From Aedes albopictus (taxonomy: Eukaryota; Arthropoda; Insecta; Diptera; Culicidae): DNA of 64,000 nt. The notes beneath the pieces are model-generated. The model saw nothing but the letters and a program-made list of their open reading frames with translations. It was not told the origin of the DNA and did not search any database. The stretch is taken from positions 41,099,155 to 41,163,154 of the forward strand of contig NC_085137.1 of NCBI RefSeq assembly GCF_035046485.1. The letters are read 5' to 3'. Position 1 is the stretch's first letter; every line of letters starts with the position of its first letter. The translations under genes were made by a program, and so were the position numbers. Positions 46,859-56,944 of the stretch are shown in pieces.

Positions 46859-47986
46859 GGGGTAGGCGGGGCAATATGGACACCCTAAGGTTTTTGCCAA
46901 CTTTACCTGGCAAGATGTCAAAAAAGTTTAGTTTTTTTGATACATGTATCCTTTCAAAGTCTATTTAGCATCTATTGCATAAGAATGCGCACGAAGAAAA
47001 ATGATTTATCCACTTCAAAAAATGTTTTGAAAAATGTTAGTTTTTCATGACCGTCTTCAAGCATACGGGGCAGAGGCGAAACTACTGGGTGTGCCGGGGG
47101 TGCCAGGCACCCCCTAGAATTTGAATGCATTGCTGTAAGATATGGGGCGATGAATGATGAATGGATGAACTAATGAATATTTGTTTGAAGTGCACCCCCT
47201 GGCAAGAATCCGTAGTTTCGCCGATGGGCAGAATGGACACCCCCATGGGGCAATATGGACACCATGAGACTTTTACGAATTTCGTACATTATTTACACCA
47301 ATAAAGTCATTTCATTACAAAACAACTATTATGGATGAATAATACGCCGAACTAGTTCATTTTTGTTCAGTTGATTTAAATTCAGGCTGTTTTGGATAAA
47401 GCTTCGTTTTTGTCGGCATGTACAGCTGTGCCTAAAACAATTATTTTTCACTTCTGTCGTTTTTTGACCAATTTGTTTCACCATATGTCTACTATAGTGA
47501 ACATTTTACCGAAAATATACTGAAATCGAAGAATTTGGTTGGTTTGTGATTTAGGTTATATTTTTCCCTTACCGCTTATTTAAAAAAGGTGAGTGTCCAT
47601 TTTGCCCCGGCAGCAGAAGATATTTCCCAACTTGATTTTTGATATAATAAAGAAGAAAATATAAACATGTTAAGCATGTAGATACAGCAAAACTACTTGC
47701 ATGTGTTCTAGAAATATCAGGTTTTAATCGACCTGCAATAAATTAATCACTAAATCTTATTTTAGATGGTGTGAAAATTATAATTTCCATGCACAAAAAA
47801 CGGAGGACACAACTTTTTCGTGTAAAATCAAGTATAATTTTAATTTCGAATGTTTCTTTCCTGAAACTACGTTTTGGACAAATGGACTATATTCTCCATT
47901 CATTAAAAGTTCAAAAAAGTTCGCATATTTCAAAATATTGAGGGTGTCCATTCTGCCCCGGGTGTCCATAATGCCCCGCCTACCCC
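46859..47986. mobile_element. 1.1-kb TA-target element with GGGGTAGGCGGGGC ends
   Basis: Ends GGGGTAGGCGGGGC / GCCCCGCCTACCCC, flanked by TA (46857-46858, 47987-47988). The motif ggggcaatatggacacc or close variants appears repeatedly near both ends and internally (46871, about 47226-47265, about 47585-47610, 47941-47975) in both orientations, like transposase-binding repeats. A small MITE (47075-47225) is nested in it. No transposase is seen. Confidence 0.85.
47075..47225. mobile_element. hAT-like MITE nested in the 1.1-kb element
   Basis: Terminal inverted repeat GGCGAAACTAC / GTAGTTTCGCC. GGGCAGA occurs on each side (47068-47074, 47226-47232) as a 7-base direct repeat, fitting an 8-bp hAT duplication with one change. 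The interior has C-rich and G-rich runs. Confidence 0.75.
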
Positions 47987-47989
47987 TAT

Positions 47990-48721
47990 TTAGAAAATGT
48001 ATGCTTTTAAGGTTTAGCTCTGAAGCTTTCTTACCATTGGTAATATTTTTACTATTTACTGACCAATAGTCAAGGTAAGAATTCGCAGAGAATGAGATCA
48101 TTTATAGTACTACAGCACCATAGGAGATCACTCACACTGCGTTTTCATAGAACGGCATTTTGTTCTACTAATAACAAACAGATCCTACTGATCTCCCTTA
48201 GCATAGATCCGCAGCCTAATGCACGCGCCCTGCCGGATTCCATAAGCCTCGGAGATTATTACCACCTTCAATGGTATTCCCATATACTATCCCACATTAT
48301 TTTCCCATCAAGGGTCTGACTGGGCTCAAAACCCCCCTCAGTGGTAATATTCTCACCAGCTTGGAATTATATTTTCCCGGTACATGAGTGATTTCGACAA
48401 CATACCGTTACACTATGCCGTAGTATGCTTGGAATCACCATATCAGAGGATTGAATTATCTGATTTTAAAATTTACCATTGAATCTACATTCAGTTCAAC
48501 CAATCAACACTGCAAAGCACAATGGTCATATGCCGGAAATCAATGCTACCTGGAATATATAAACCAAGCCCAGGGAGCATGAACTATCTTTTTTGTATTA
48601 TGAATGAAATTCACATTGCTTCATGTTTTGAATGAATTATATCAATGATTTCTGAAAATTCTATGACAATATTTCCAGTCCATACTGAGAGCGGCTCGTT
48701 AGATTTCCTGGGGGTTCAGCA
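47990..48721. other. unassigned sequence
   Basis: No recognised gene. The phrase catgaactatcttttttgtat recurs at 45673 and 48580, suggesting a shared short repeat. Otherwise nothing is seen. Confidence 0.35.
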
Positions 48722-48905
48722 GCTTTTCGTAATATTATTTTTTTGGCTGCCTTGGACATAGAGTAGCTTCATGGTTGCCACACGATACACACAGAAAAAT
48801 GGTCATTGGTACAAAGAACTCTGCTTTACTAACTGTGCTCATAGAACAGAGTTGAGAAGCAAGGTTTGTTCCATTTGGGACGTAATGCCAATAAGAAAAT
48901 TAGAA
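48722..48905 (+). mobile_element. SINE family B, 5'-truncated
   Basis: Carries the body and tail: cttttcgtaat, ggacatagagtagcttcatg, gccacacgata, ggtcattgg, actgtgctcata, gagaagcaaggttt and ggacgtaatgcc before an A-rich end. This is the same 3' half as at 63150-63352 and 32060-32135. Confidence 0.75.
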
Positions 48906-49441
48906 AAGATACTTGCAATCTCGTGCAACTGTGAATATTTTTTTAAGAATACTTACGTGGCAACCGTGAAGATCGCCCTCACCGGCTTTACTATTGGTCA
49001 ATGCTCAACCATATTGCCATTTTGGTGACTTGGTGGTGCATGGTTCACGCCAAGATTCACGTTGTCTTTTGCACGCAGTGGACGAATATGAAAATGGATG
49101 ATTCCTGGCTACACACCGTCTAAAAATGTGTTCGGGAGGTCGGTACGATCGCTGGATGACATCTTGATAGTACGGGTCTGAGTTCCGGAAGAATTTTCTC
49201 CGTTGATTCTTCTCACTACCTTCGTAGCCGACTTTTATTCCCCCTGCTGCAGAATGCAGAGCGTTGTCACTGATCTGATTGGCGGCCGCAGCTACTTAAA
49301 AATCCCAACAAATCTGAAAAACAAAATTAATCACATCAAAACACCGACCATTTTTTCAGCTTATCATCCCGGATACTTACCCATTCCTACTGCAATTAGC
49401 TCGAATGTGCTTGCCGAAGGCCTTCAACTACGAGGTGCAAA
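48906..49441. other. unassigned, GC-richer
   Basis: Contains minus-strand splice-donor-like sites (GTAAGT at 48956-48951 and GTAAGTAT near 49380) and could be part of a decayed gene copy linked to the RpL23 fragment next to it. No protein match was recognised by eye. Confidence 0.25.
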
Positions 49442-49630
49442 TTAGCGTCTTCGGATGATCACCGCTAGCATGATTTTCTTGCGAAATTCCGGTCCTTTGT
49501 TGATGGTGGCAACGGACATACCATTACCGACGGACGGTAAACATTTCACTTCATAGTCGCGGCAGGTCGCGGCTGTATCATGGAGATACGGAATCTCCGC
49601 ATCAGCTTCGGTGAAATTCACTTGCAGCAC
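49442..49630 (-). pseudogene. RpL23: ribosomal protein L23 (uL14) pseudogene fragment
   Basis: The minus-strand frame ends with a segment matching the middle of ribosomal protein L23: here GMSVATINKGPEFRKKIM then AVIIRRR, against the family pattern DMxVATVKKGKPELRKKV then AVVIRQR. A preceding LPSVGNG fits LPAAGVG. The upstream half is strongly diverged and a stop follows RRR where the gene continues for about 50 residues. Residues changed at conserved sites and the truncation mark it as a non-functional copy. The parent protein is part of the 60S ribosomal subunit. Whether it was retroposed is not certain, as no poly-A is evident. Confidence 0.7.
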
Positions 49631-49927
49631 ACTTTATTAAAAGAAAAAAATCACTTTAATTGTAAAAATAATCTTGAAACTCTTGGTTCAATTCGTTCAA
49701 CTACACGATCGTACCCGTACTGCGATGGTCAACAAAACTTTTTTTTCTTTTTTTCATGGCGGTTGGTTGCTAGTTTGATGAGAAGTGAAAACAGGCGAAA
49801 CCAAACGTCAAAAATATAGCCCGGTTGGAAACCATGAAAAATAAGTGCGTGTCTTAGCTAGATAAACCATGGAGGTGTCTAAGCTAAGTAGACACGAGGA
49901 AGACAGGTAGATATGGCGCAGAGCGGG

Positions 49928-50525
49928 ATACTGATCAACTTTGCCGAAGACACCAACTTCCTAAGTTATCAGGATTCTGAGCTTTGAGATTTTTAAAATT
50001 TGCAAGTTTACTAGCGCCTCCTAGTGGCAGACTTTTGAAACAAGTGTTTATTTTTATGTAAGTTCATGTCATTCTGATCAACTTTTCCGAAGACACCAAC
50101 TTTCTAAGTTATCGGGGGGAGCGACACTAGTTTTGCCAAGCCGAAAAACCGCCAAAAAATCGAAAAAAGACGAAAAAAACCGGTAAACGCCGCCTAGTGT
50201 CAGAATTGCAAAACAAGTTTTTATTTTTATGTAAGTTTATGTTATACTGATCAACTTTGCCGAAGACACCAACTTTCTAAGTTATCAGGATTCTGAGCTA
50301 TGAGATTTCTAAAATTTGCATGTTCACTAGCGCCGCCTAGTGGCAGAATTGCGAAACAGGTGTTTATTTTTATGTAAGTTCATGTCATACTGATCAACTT
50401 TGCCGAAGACACCATCTTCCTAAGTTATCGGGATTCTGAGATATGAGGTTTTGAAATTTTACTTGCTCACTAGCGCCGCCCAGTGGAGGAATTTCGAACT
50501 TCGCCACTCATCATCAGTAAGTTAT
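49928..50525. repeat. 143-bp tandem repeat with CTCF-like motifs
   Basis: ctgatcaacttt-ccgaagac starts at 49931, 50074, 50247 and 50390, giving a period of 143 bp with one 30-bp insertion in unit 2. A weaker fifth unit starts near 50530. Each unit contains a version of TAGCGCCGCCTAGTGGCAG (50012-50030, 50186-50203, 50328-50346, 50471-50489). This matches the inverse of the animal CTCF core (TAGCGCCCCCTGGTGGC) at most positions. No coding signal. Confidence 0.85.
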
Positions 50526-50990
50526 TGGCGTACCCAACAACTTTCCCGAAGACACTATCCTTCCAAATTATCAGGGTCTTGAGCTGTCGCATATCGTAAC
50601 GTTTGCGTGACAACCTGATATGGTTCCTGTAGTGCAATTTAGCATCAAACTGTTGATGGTCCCTCTAGCGGCCAAATTGCCAACTAATCATATGAACCAA
50701 AGTTCTAAATGGTAGATCTTATCAAGCCCTAAAACTTTGCCGAAGAAAGTATTGCGTTAACTCTTAACACACCCGAGATAATAGGCCACACCCCCAAAAT
50801 GACGAAATCCCATAAGCTCTTAGTCTCCTATTAAGCGGATTCCTATTGCGCCCCCCGACCAGTGATCTTATAAGAGTCTCGACTGTATTAGGTGTTGGCT
50901 TAGATCCAGTTTTTGGTGCAATATAACATAACACAAATGGAGTGTGTAATAAATATTCTTTTACTAAATTTGTTTTTTTTTTTTTTTATT
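50526..50990. other. unassigned sequence
   Basis: Partly decayed array units up to about 50680, including a weaker ccctctagcggcc motif near 50661. It then leads into the long pyrimidine tract before the splice-like site at 51001. Confidence 0.4.
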
Positions 50991-51001
50991 TTTTTTTACA
51001 G

Positions 51002-51046
51002 GTACGTACTTCTGAATTCTGGAATGGTTTCCAACGTATATAACTC
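51002..51046 (+). other. candidate recursive splice site / microexon 2
   Basis: A pyrimidine run of nearly 30 bases ends in ttttacag at 51001 and is followed by GTACGTAC, fusing acceptor and donor. A branch-point-like tactaaat lies near 50962. The next donor GTAAGT starts at 51047, giving a 45-base microexon. The opening GTACGTACTTCTGAATT differs at two bases from the first site at 8054. Only one of three frames is open in each microexon, and it is the same frame in both. Inferred role: ratchet point in a long + strand intron. Confidence 0.55.
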
Positions 51047-51052
51047 GTAAGT

Positions 51053-52905
51053 GATTGTTAGCCACATAAAAAATAAGCTATGTAATTCACTCAGTCATTT
51101 CATCACTGAGTCTTTGAGTAAATGCCATTCTTCATTGAATTTTTGGAAAGGTCCATTTCTTGCACCTATTATTGACCTCATCCTGTCACATCTCACCTTC
51201 TTTCCCGCTGACAGTGCGGTGCAAATCAACGACCCCATTAGAGACCGACCTCAACCAACTGTTTGGTACAGCAACATGATCTTGGCCGTCCAACTGCCAA
51301 GCGAAATGCCCATTTCCACCAAGACCCAAGACTTGGAAGACTAGGTTGCGGTTTTCCTCGTTGGTTGGTTGTTGGCTTCCCTTCCCCGCGCTGCTGCGCT
51401 GGTTGGGATCAATTATTGGAAAACCGGTCTCGGCATCACACTACTGCTCAAAACAGCTCAGTGGGTCTCAGTCTGAGGGTTTGTTTACTACACCCTGAGC
51501 CTCTTATTTCCTCGACCGACGTCTGCTGGTCCGAAGGGAGTCTCCATCGTTTGGAGGTGGCGGACGGTGGACGATGATGTACATCTCTTCGATCAGCGTG
51601 TGGATTGAAGTTGTTTACAACAACGTAAAAAAGACACGTTTTTCCTGTTAGTTGTGGATCGATCTGGCTCCGCAATACGTACGGTTGGCGGCGGCAGTCG
51701 GACACTCAGTTGAATTCGACAATTGGCGCAAAAACTTCAACAGTCGAATTTGCGCGGGACAATCGGATCGATTTCGAGCTAATGGTTGTAATCAATCCAT
51801 CAATCACGATGCTCTGTACTATATAGCTCTAGCAGGCAACAGATGTTCAACGGGGCTCTTTAAAGCCCCAATGGATAATTGGAGAGACTTCCAAGCGGAT
51901 CAGTACCATCAGTGAATGGGTGTCATCCCCCACAAAACGTTCGGGGAACTTGAAATTAAACCGAAATGTCGGCATTTCATCAATAAGAGATACAAAACGC
52001 CAGAAGAACCAATTGAACCGAATCGAATCGATCCACGACGGGATGCACAAGTTCTAACTTAGGTACACAATAACTGAGATGGGTGCGGGCGGACGACGCG
52101 ACGACGATGATCGGCGTGAGGCCAGAACCATTCGTCCGTAAGCTTATTTTTTTTCCAATGTAAAATTGAAGAACGGATGGAATCGAATCGTGGATCGAAT
52201 CCGCGTTTGTCTGAAGCTGCCTAGCTACTGCCACGCCGCCGTCCGCGCCGGTGAGCAGCTGTGTAGCAGCCAATCAGCCAGTGCAGTGTGTTACTTAATT
52301 TTATTACCTTTTCACCGCTTTGCTTCAACGCGCCACGGTTTATGGTCCATGATGGATCACGGTGAAGTTTGCTTCCATAATATTTAAAGGTACTTCGATG
52401 GGCGGCTACAACCGCGACGGTCTGGAAGGAGGCAAGCCCAGCAAAGGTGTAACTAATGCTTTGTTTACTTCGGAATGGGAAATCTACTGGGATTTTCAGC
52501 TTCAATTTCCTTCTCAGTCAACTGCGATGGAGATCATGATGATCGGTAACAGAGAGTAACCTCGAGTGCATGGATTTTATAGATCAATTTTAGTAGCTGT
52601 TGAGAGATGTATTGAAGAAGCTCTTCAGGTTCTGTTGGCTGGCGCTCTCAAAATAGCGGAAAATTGTATTAGCTTTCATCCCATTTGAATTTGAATGATG
52701 AGGTTGAGGTATACCAGGAACGAAGAGTACCATGGCTTACCAGCTTGAATTCAGTTTTAATTATCACATAAAGGTTACTCAATCTGGAAGCATCACGTTC
52801 TTTCTATTCTCTTTCTTATGCTCCAACCTAACCTCAACAGATTTTTTTTTAAATTTTCATGCATATTTTTTCATTTTTCATTCTGTTGAATTCCGACTTA
52901 AAATC
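51053..52905. other. unassigned, GC-richer unique sequence
   Basis: 51230-52560 is among the least repetitive and GC-richest parts of the window, with overlapping frames on both strands but no recognisable protein. Its position just after the second splice-like site makes it a place to look for exons or enhancers. Confidence 0.3.
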
Positions 52906-53010
52906 ATTTTTGGTTTTCTTCCAATGGTTTTTACAGAATTTTCAGAAATTTATCCACGATTTTTGCATGAGTTTCTTCCGAGGTTTTCTCGGAATTGCTG
53001 TCCAAGTTAA

Positions 53011-53968
53011 CCCTCTAATACCCAAATTTTTTATTTTGATTTAAATATCATTTTTCGTCGTCTAAACTCGATTTAAACATGTTTTGGAAGATGATTCTTT
53101 TTAATTCTCGATTTCGTGATTTTCAGTTTTTGATTTTTCTAATTTTCAATTTTGAACATCCCCAGAGTTTTATATTTTTCCTGGAAGCCTATTTGGGGTA
53201 CGGATTTTTTGAGATGAAAACATTTTGAGATTTTATGATTATTGTCAAAATATTTTTATTTTCACTTTTTTTCATAGAAATAGTTATTTATGTAACGAGT
53301 TGCAAAAAGTTGATTTTTTCAGCACGAGTCGTACATTTATCCAATGAGGCTTGCCGAGTTGGATAAATACGAAGAGTGCTGAAAAAATCGAGTTTTGCAA
53401 CGAGTTCCATACAAAATTTTATGCATTGATTTTTTCATAATGCAACCCATTTGAGTTGCATAATGTTCATAATGCAACTCAAATGAGTTGCATTATGAAC
53501 ATTATATAACTATTTTTCATTATGCAACTCATTTCAGTTGCATAATGAACCAGTTCGGAAAAATTGGCCATTATGATTCCAAAATGAGTTATATAAAATG
53601 TAAATTATGATACTGAATTGCATAAATTTTATTTTCCGTGTAATTTTAAGGAAAATAATTTTAGAGTGTATTCGATTCCCTTAAACTATAAAACTAGGAT
53701 AGAATGATTTGGGAAAAATAAAAAATATGTTATTTGTAGCGATTCAATACAAAATAAACAATGACTTCTAGAAGGTGACTAAAACATCTATTTTTCAATG
53801 ATTAAAAAAAATGTAAAAACGCTTTAAAATACACCAAAAATCATTTTGAGATATACAAAACAGTCCTAGATATCAGCCAAATATATAAAAATTTTGATTT
53901 TTCACGAAACAAAAATTACTGAAATGTTCAAACTATAACGTCTAACGGCGGGGTTGGGTATTAGAGGG
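53011..53968. mobile_element. piggyBac-like MITE with TTAA duplication
   Basis: Ends CCCTCTAATACCCAA / TTGGGTATTAGAGGG, flanked by TTAA on both sides (53007-53010, 53969-53972), the piggyBac target. It contains a nest of hairpins at 53292-53550. No transposase frame is seen. Confidence 0.85.
53292..53550. repeat. hairpin MITE and three palindromes inside the TTAA element
   Basis: gattttttcagcac at 53311 is inverted at 53377 (gtgctgaaaaaatc), with tttatccaa/ttggataaa inside, forming one large hairpin (53292-53412). It is followed by three palindromes built on atgcaactca/tgagttgcat at about 53435-53465, 53466-53500 and 53516-53550; the middle one has 16-bp perfect arms. Confidence 0.75.
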
Positions 53969-55290
53969 TTAATCGCAGGTTTTTTTCTGGACGTTCGTCT
54001 GATTTTCACTCGGAGGAATGAACGTTCTTCAAAATTAAAAAAAAAATCCAAAGATTTATCTTTGAATTTATACAATAGTCATTTTACCCCGGGATTTCCC
54101 TCAGAATTTTACCCATGATAAAATCTGGAGCTCCCTCGAGTTTTCTGTAGAAATTTCTTCCGGGATTTCTCTTAGAGGACCTCCGTGACTCTGAAACTAG
54201 AAGTATTATGTCTCGTCTCACGTCGCGCGTATTGTGAATGTCGTTAATGTTCTTACGTTGGCACAAATAACGAAAATTTGATAGTCCTCTTTGAATGTCT
54301 GCAAGAATTCTTTCCGAATTTTTCCCTAAAATTTTCACGTAGTTTCTATAGGAGTTTCTGCCAGATTTTTCCCAGAGGATCTCACGCTACTTTTCATGGA
54401 GGTCCACCCGATTTTTTTATCAGAAGTTTCTTCTAGAATATTGCTTTGTTATTTTCTCAAAATTTCTGCCAGAGATTTACCCGATATTTCTCCAACATTT
54501 ATGATTGGCATTTCACCCTAGATTGTCTCTGGATTTCTTACTCTCCCGGAATTTCTTCTTAAGGAACTGTCCTCTTATGTTTTCTCTCTCAAGTAGCTTG
54601 TGACAGTTTACCCGCAGTTTTATCCTAAGTTTTCCGGGATTTCTCTTGGAGGTCTTTTCGTTTTTTTTTTCAGAAGCTTCCTTTTTTTAGATTATCGCTG
54701 AAATTCCTTATGAGGAATAACAAAGTTTCACCAGGAATTTCCAATGAGGCATGTTGAAGAAATATAATAGAAAACCTGGGAAAAATTCTAAGAACAATCC
54801 TAGGATGGATCTCCAAAGAACCGAGTATAATCACGTGAGAAATTATATTGGAAATCCCTGTAAGAACTTTGGAAATCCTGGGAAAACCTCTGAAAGAAAT
54901 TCCTGAAGATCCTCAGTAAGGAATCCCAGAAAAAAAGAAGGAGATATCTCGGAGGGAAATTCAGAAGTAGTCCTGAAAGAACCTCTAGTTAAAATCCAGG
55001 GAGAAACTCTAGTAGATATTCCTAGAGGAAACCCTACAGATATTCTTAGATGAATTCCGAAAGAAATCCCGGAAGACCTCTCAGAAAAACATTGGAAGAA
55101 ATTCCTGGACAAGTTATGAGAGGAGCTCTGGGACATCTCCGATAGGATTACTTGAAGAAATTATCCCGGGAAAGCCTCTGAAAGAGAGGAACTCTAGAAG
55201 ACATCCCAGAAACAACCTGTGGGTCAAAATCCATGAGGAGTTCCTGTGAAGGAACTCCATCATGGCATGGTAGAAATTCCAGGAGTATGT

Positions 55291-56813
55291 AACCGTTTGG
55301 TTACAAATTGAAGATTTTTGTTTTGTATTTAATGTTGTTTGTTGGACCCTTCACGTTTCTTGTGTAAGAACAGTAGAAATACCACAGTAGTGACAGGGTC
55401 CCGTACCGCTGTGAATTCGTTGTCTGCTACCAATTACTGATGTAACATGGCTGATGAGATGAGTGGCAGCGACATTGCTTACAATGACGGAATGTGGGGA
55501 AATTATGAATTAGACGGCCATTGCCAAAACTTGCCTCTAATCTGTATCAGGCGTCCGTGTGCATAAGACGTGATATTCTAACAGTGCAGTGGTTAAAATT
55601 CGGTGAACGAAGACCCCCCCCCCCCCCCCTTTTCTAGCAGGAGCTAGGGTTTTATTTCCGGGGATAATACCGTTCAGGTAAATAAATACCGTGCACTCAA
55701 TGTAAAGATGTTAATTAAAATGTACCGTCCATTAGGACCTCTTTTGTTTGGACCTCAAAAAGGTCTACCGTCCAGCACACGGCTCGGCCCGTGGAACCGG
55801 GAACGGTTCCCGCGCCTAACCGTCAAGGAACATCAGTCCTCATAGGAGGACGTACAGCTCGGGCCCTAAACGCCAAGGAGCTTTCCCCTCTCGACTTCCC
55901 AAGGTGGCCATGCCACGGTCGGTCGATTGTGCCCACGAGGGAAGACGCCAGTGATCCCCCCCCCCCCCAGCAACGCCCGCTGGTCCCGTCGGTCGAGTAC
56001 CGGCCCCGCTCGCCTCGGTATCCGGCGAGATTTCCGGCCGCACAGCTGGACAGGAGTCGCTGTGTCGGCCAACGAACCCACCATCATCAACGCAGCGGTA
56101 TGTACCGGTACCACCGTTAGATATAGGACACACTTAACAAATTAACACTCAAATTATACACAGAACAACACGCACACGCCACAAATTAGGGATTTTAATA
56201 AATGTGCAAGAAATGTGAAAGTTCCGTGTTCTTAGTTTTTGTATCGCGAAAGTGCCCTTGATTACCCAGTAGCTAGCCGACCCTGGGATTGCCGGAGTCT
56301 CTTGTGTCTTGAGTCGGCCCGGCACTGTAGTATTGACCGATTAGTTTCAAGTAGGTATTAGAAAAATCCCAAAATCAATAAAAGAAGTAAGGGTGTGGTT
56401 CCACGAAGAAGCTAAAAGCATATTCAATCCAGAAAGTCAACAAGACTTCTAGAACAAGATTTCATTCCGATGATTCCGATAAGGCTGATACAAATTTCAT
56501 TTTGACTATTTGTCTCACCGCCAGTCACCACCCCCCCCTTCCACCCCCCCCCCCCTTTATAAATTTTTGGCAAGATTTTGCATTTTGAGAAGACAGATAA
56601 AAAAATAAAAATATTTATCAAGATGTGGGGTTTTGTTAAAATTATTTAACAAATCCGATGAGGTTTTAATATTTTTCATTTAATATTATTTATTATTTTT
56701 ATAACCCACACACCCCCCACCCTCTCCCCACGACTAGCCAAAAAGTGGAGGGACAAAAAATGAAATAAATATTTATAACGGCCAATAGCAACTAAAATGC
56801 CGAGTCATAAATT
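55291..56813. other. unassigned, GC-rich island and poly-C runs
   Basis: 55740-56120 is strongly GC-rich and holds frames on both strands with proline- and arginine-rich composition but no known domain. Poly-C runs lie at about 55614-55629, 55958-55968 and 56526-56555. The island may be a retroelement terminal or 5' region; no family was recognised. Confidence 0.3.
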
Positions 56814-56882
56814 GGCTCGGTAGCTTAGTTGGTAAAGCACTTTTCTATCGTATAAGGGTCATGAGTTAAAATCTTATCTGAG
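56814..56882 (+). mobile_element. tRNA-like relic
   Basis: ggctcggtagcttagttggt followed by aaagca gives a good A-box and D-arm. The B-box is decayed (gagttaaaatct in place of ggttcgaatcc) and the acceptor stem does not close well. Most likely the head of an old SINE or a tRNA pseudogene. Confidence 0.5.
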
Positions 56883-56944
56883 ATGTGGATTTTTTCTCAA
56901 TTTAACCAATAATTTACCCACCGGTACATACGTACATTGTGTTA

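Larger units (their letters stand above)
52906..55290. repeat. degenerate fold-back array 4
   Basis: Pyrimidine-rich units at 52906-53006 and 53973-54740 (ttccgggatttctc-like) switch to purine-rich units at about 54745-55290 (ggaaatcctgggaa-like). The piggyBac-like MITE at 53011-53968 interrupts the first half. Frames are incidental. Confidence 0.65.

Noticed and set aside
55791..56145. Proline- and arginine-rich frames in the GC-rich island
   Set aside because: Four frames on both strands are open because of base composition and a poly-C run.
56814..56882. Functional tRNA gene
   Set aside because: The B-box is decayed and the acceptor stem does not pair; better read as a SINE or tRNA relic.
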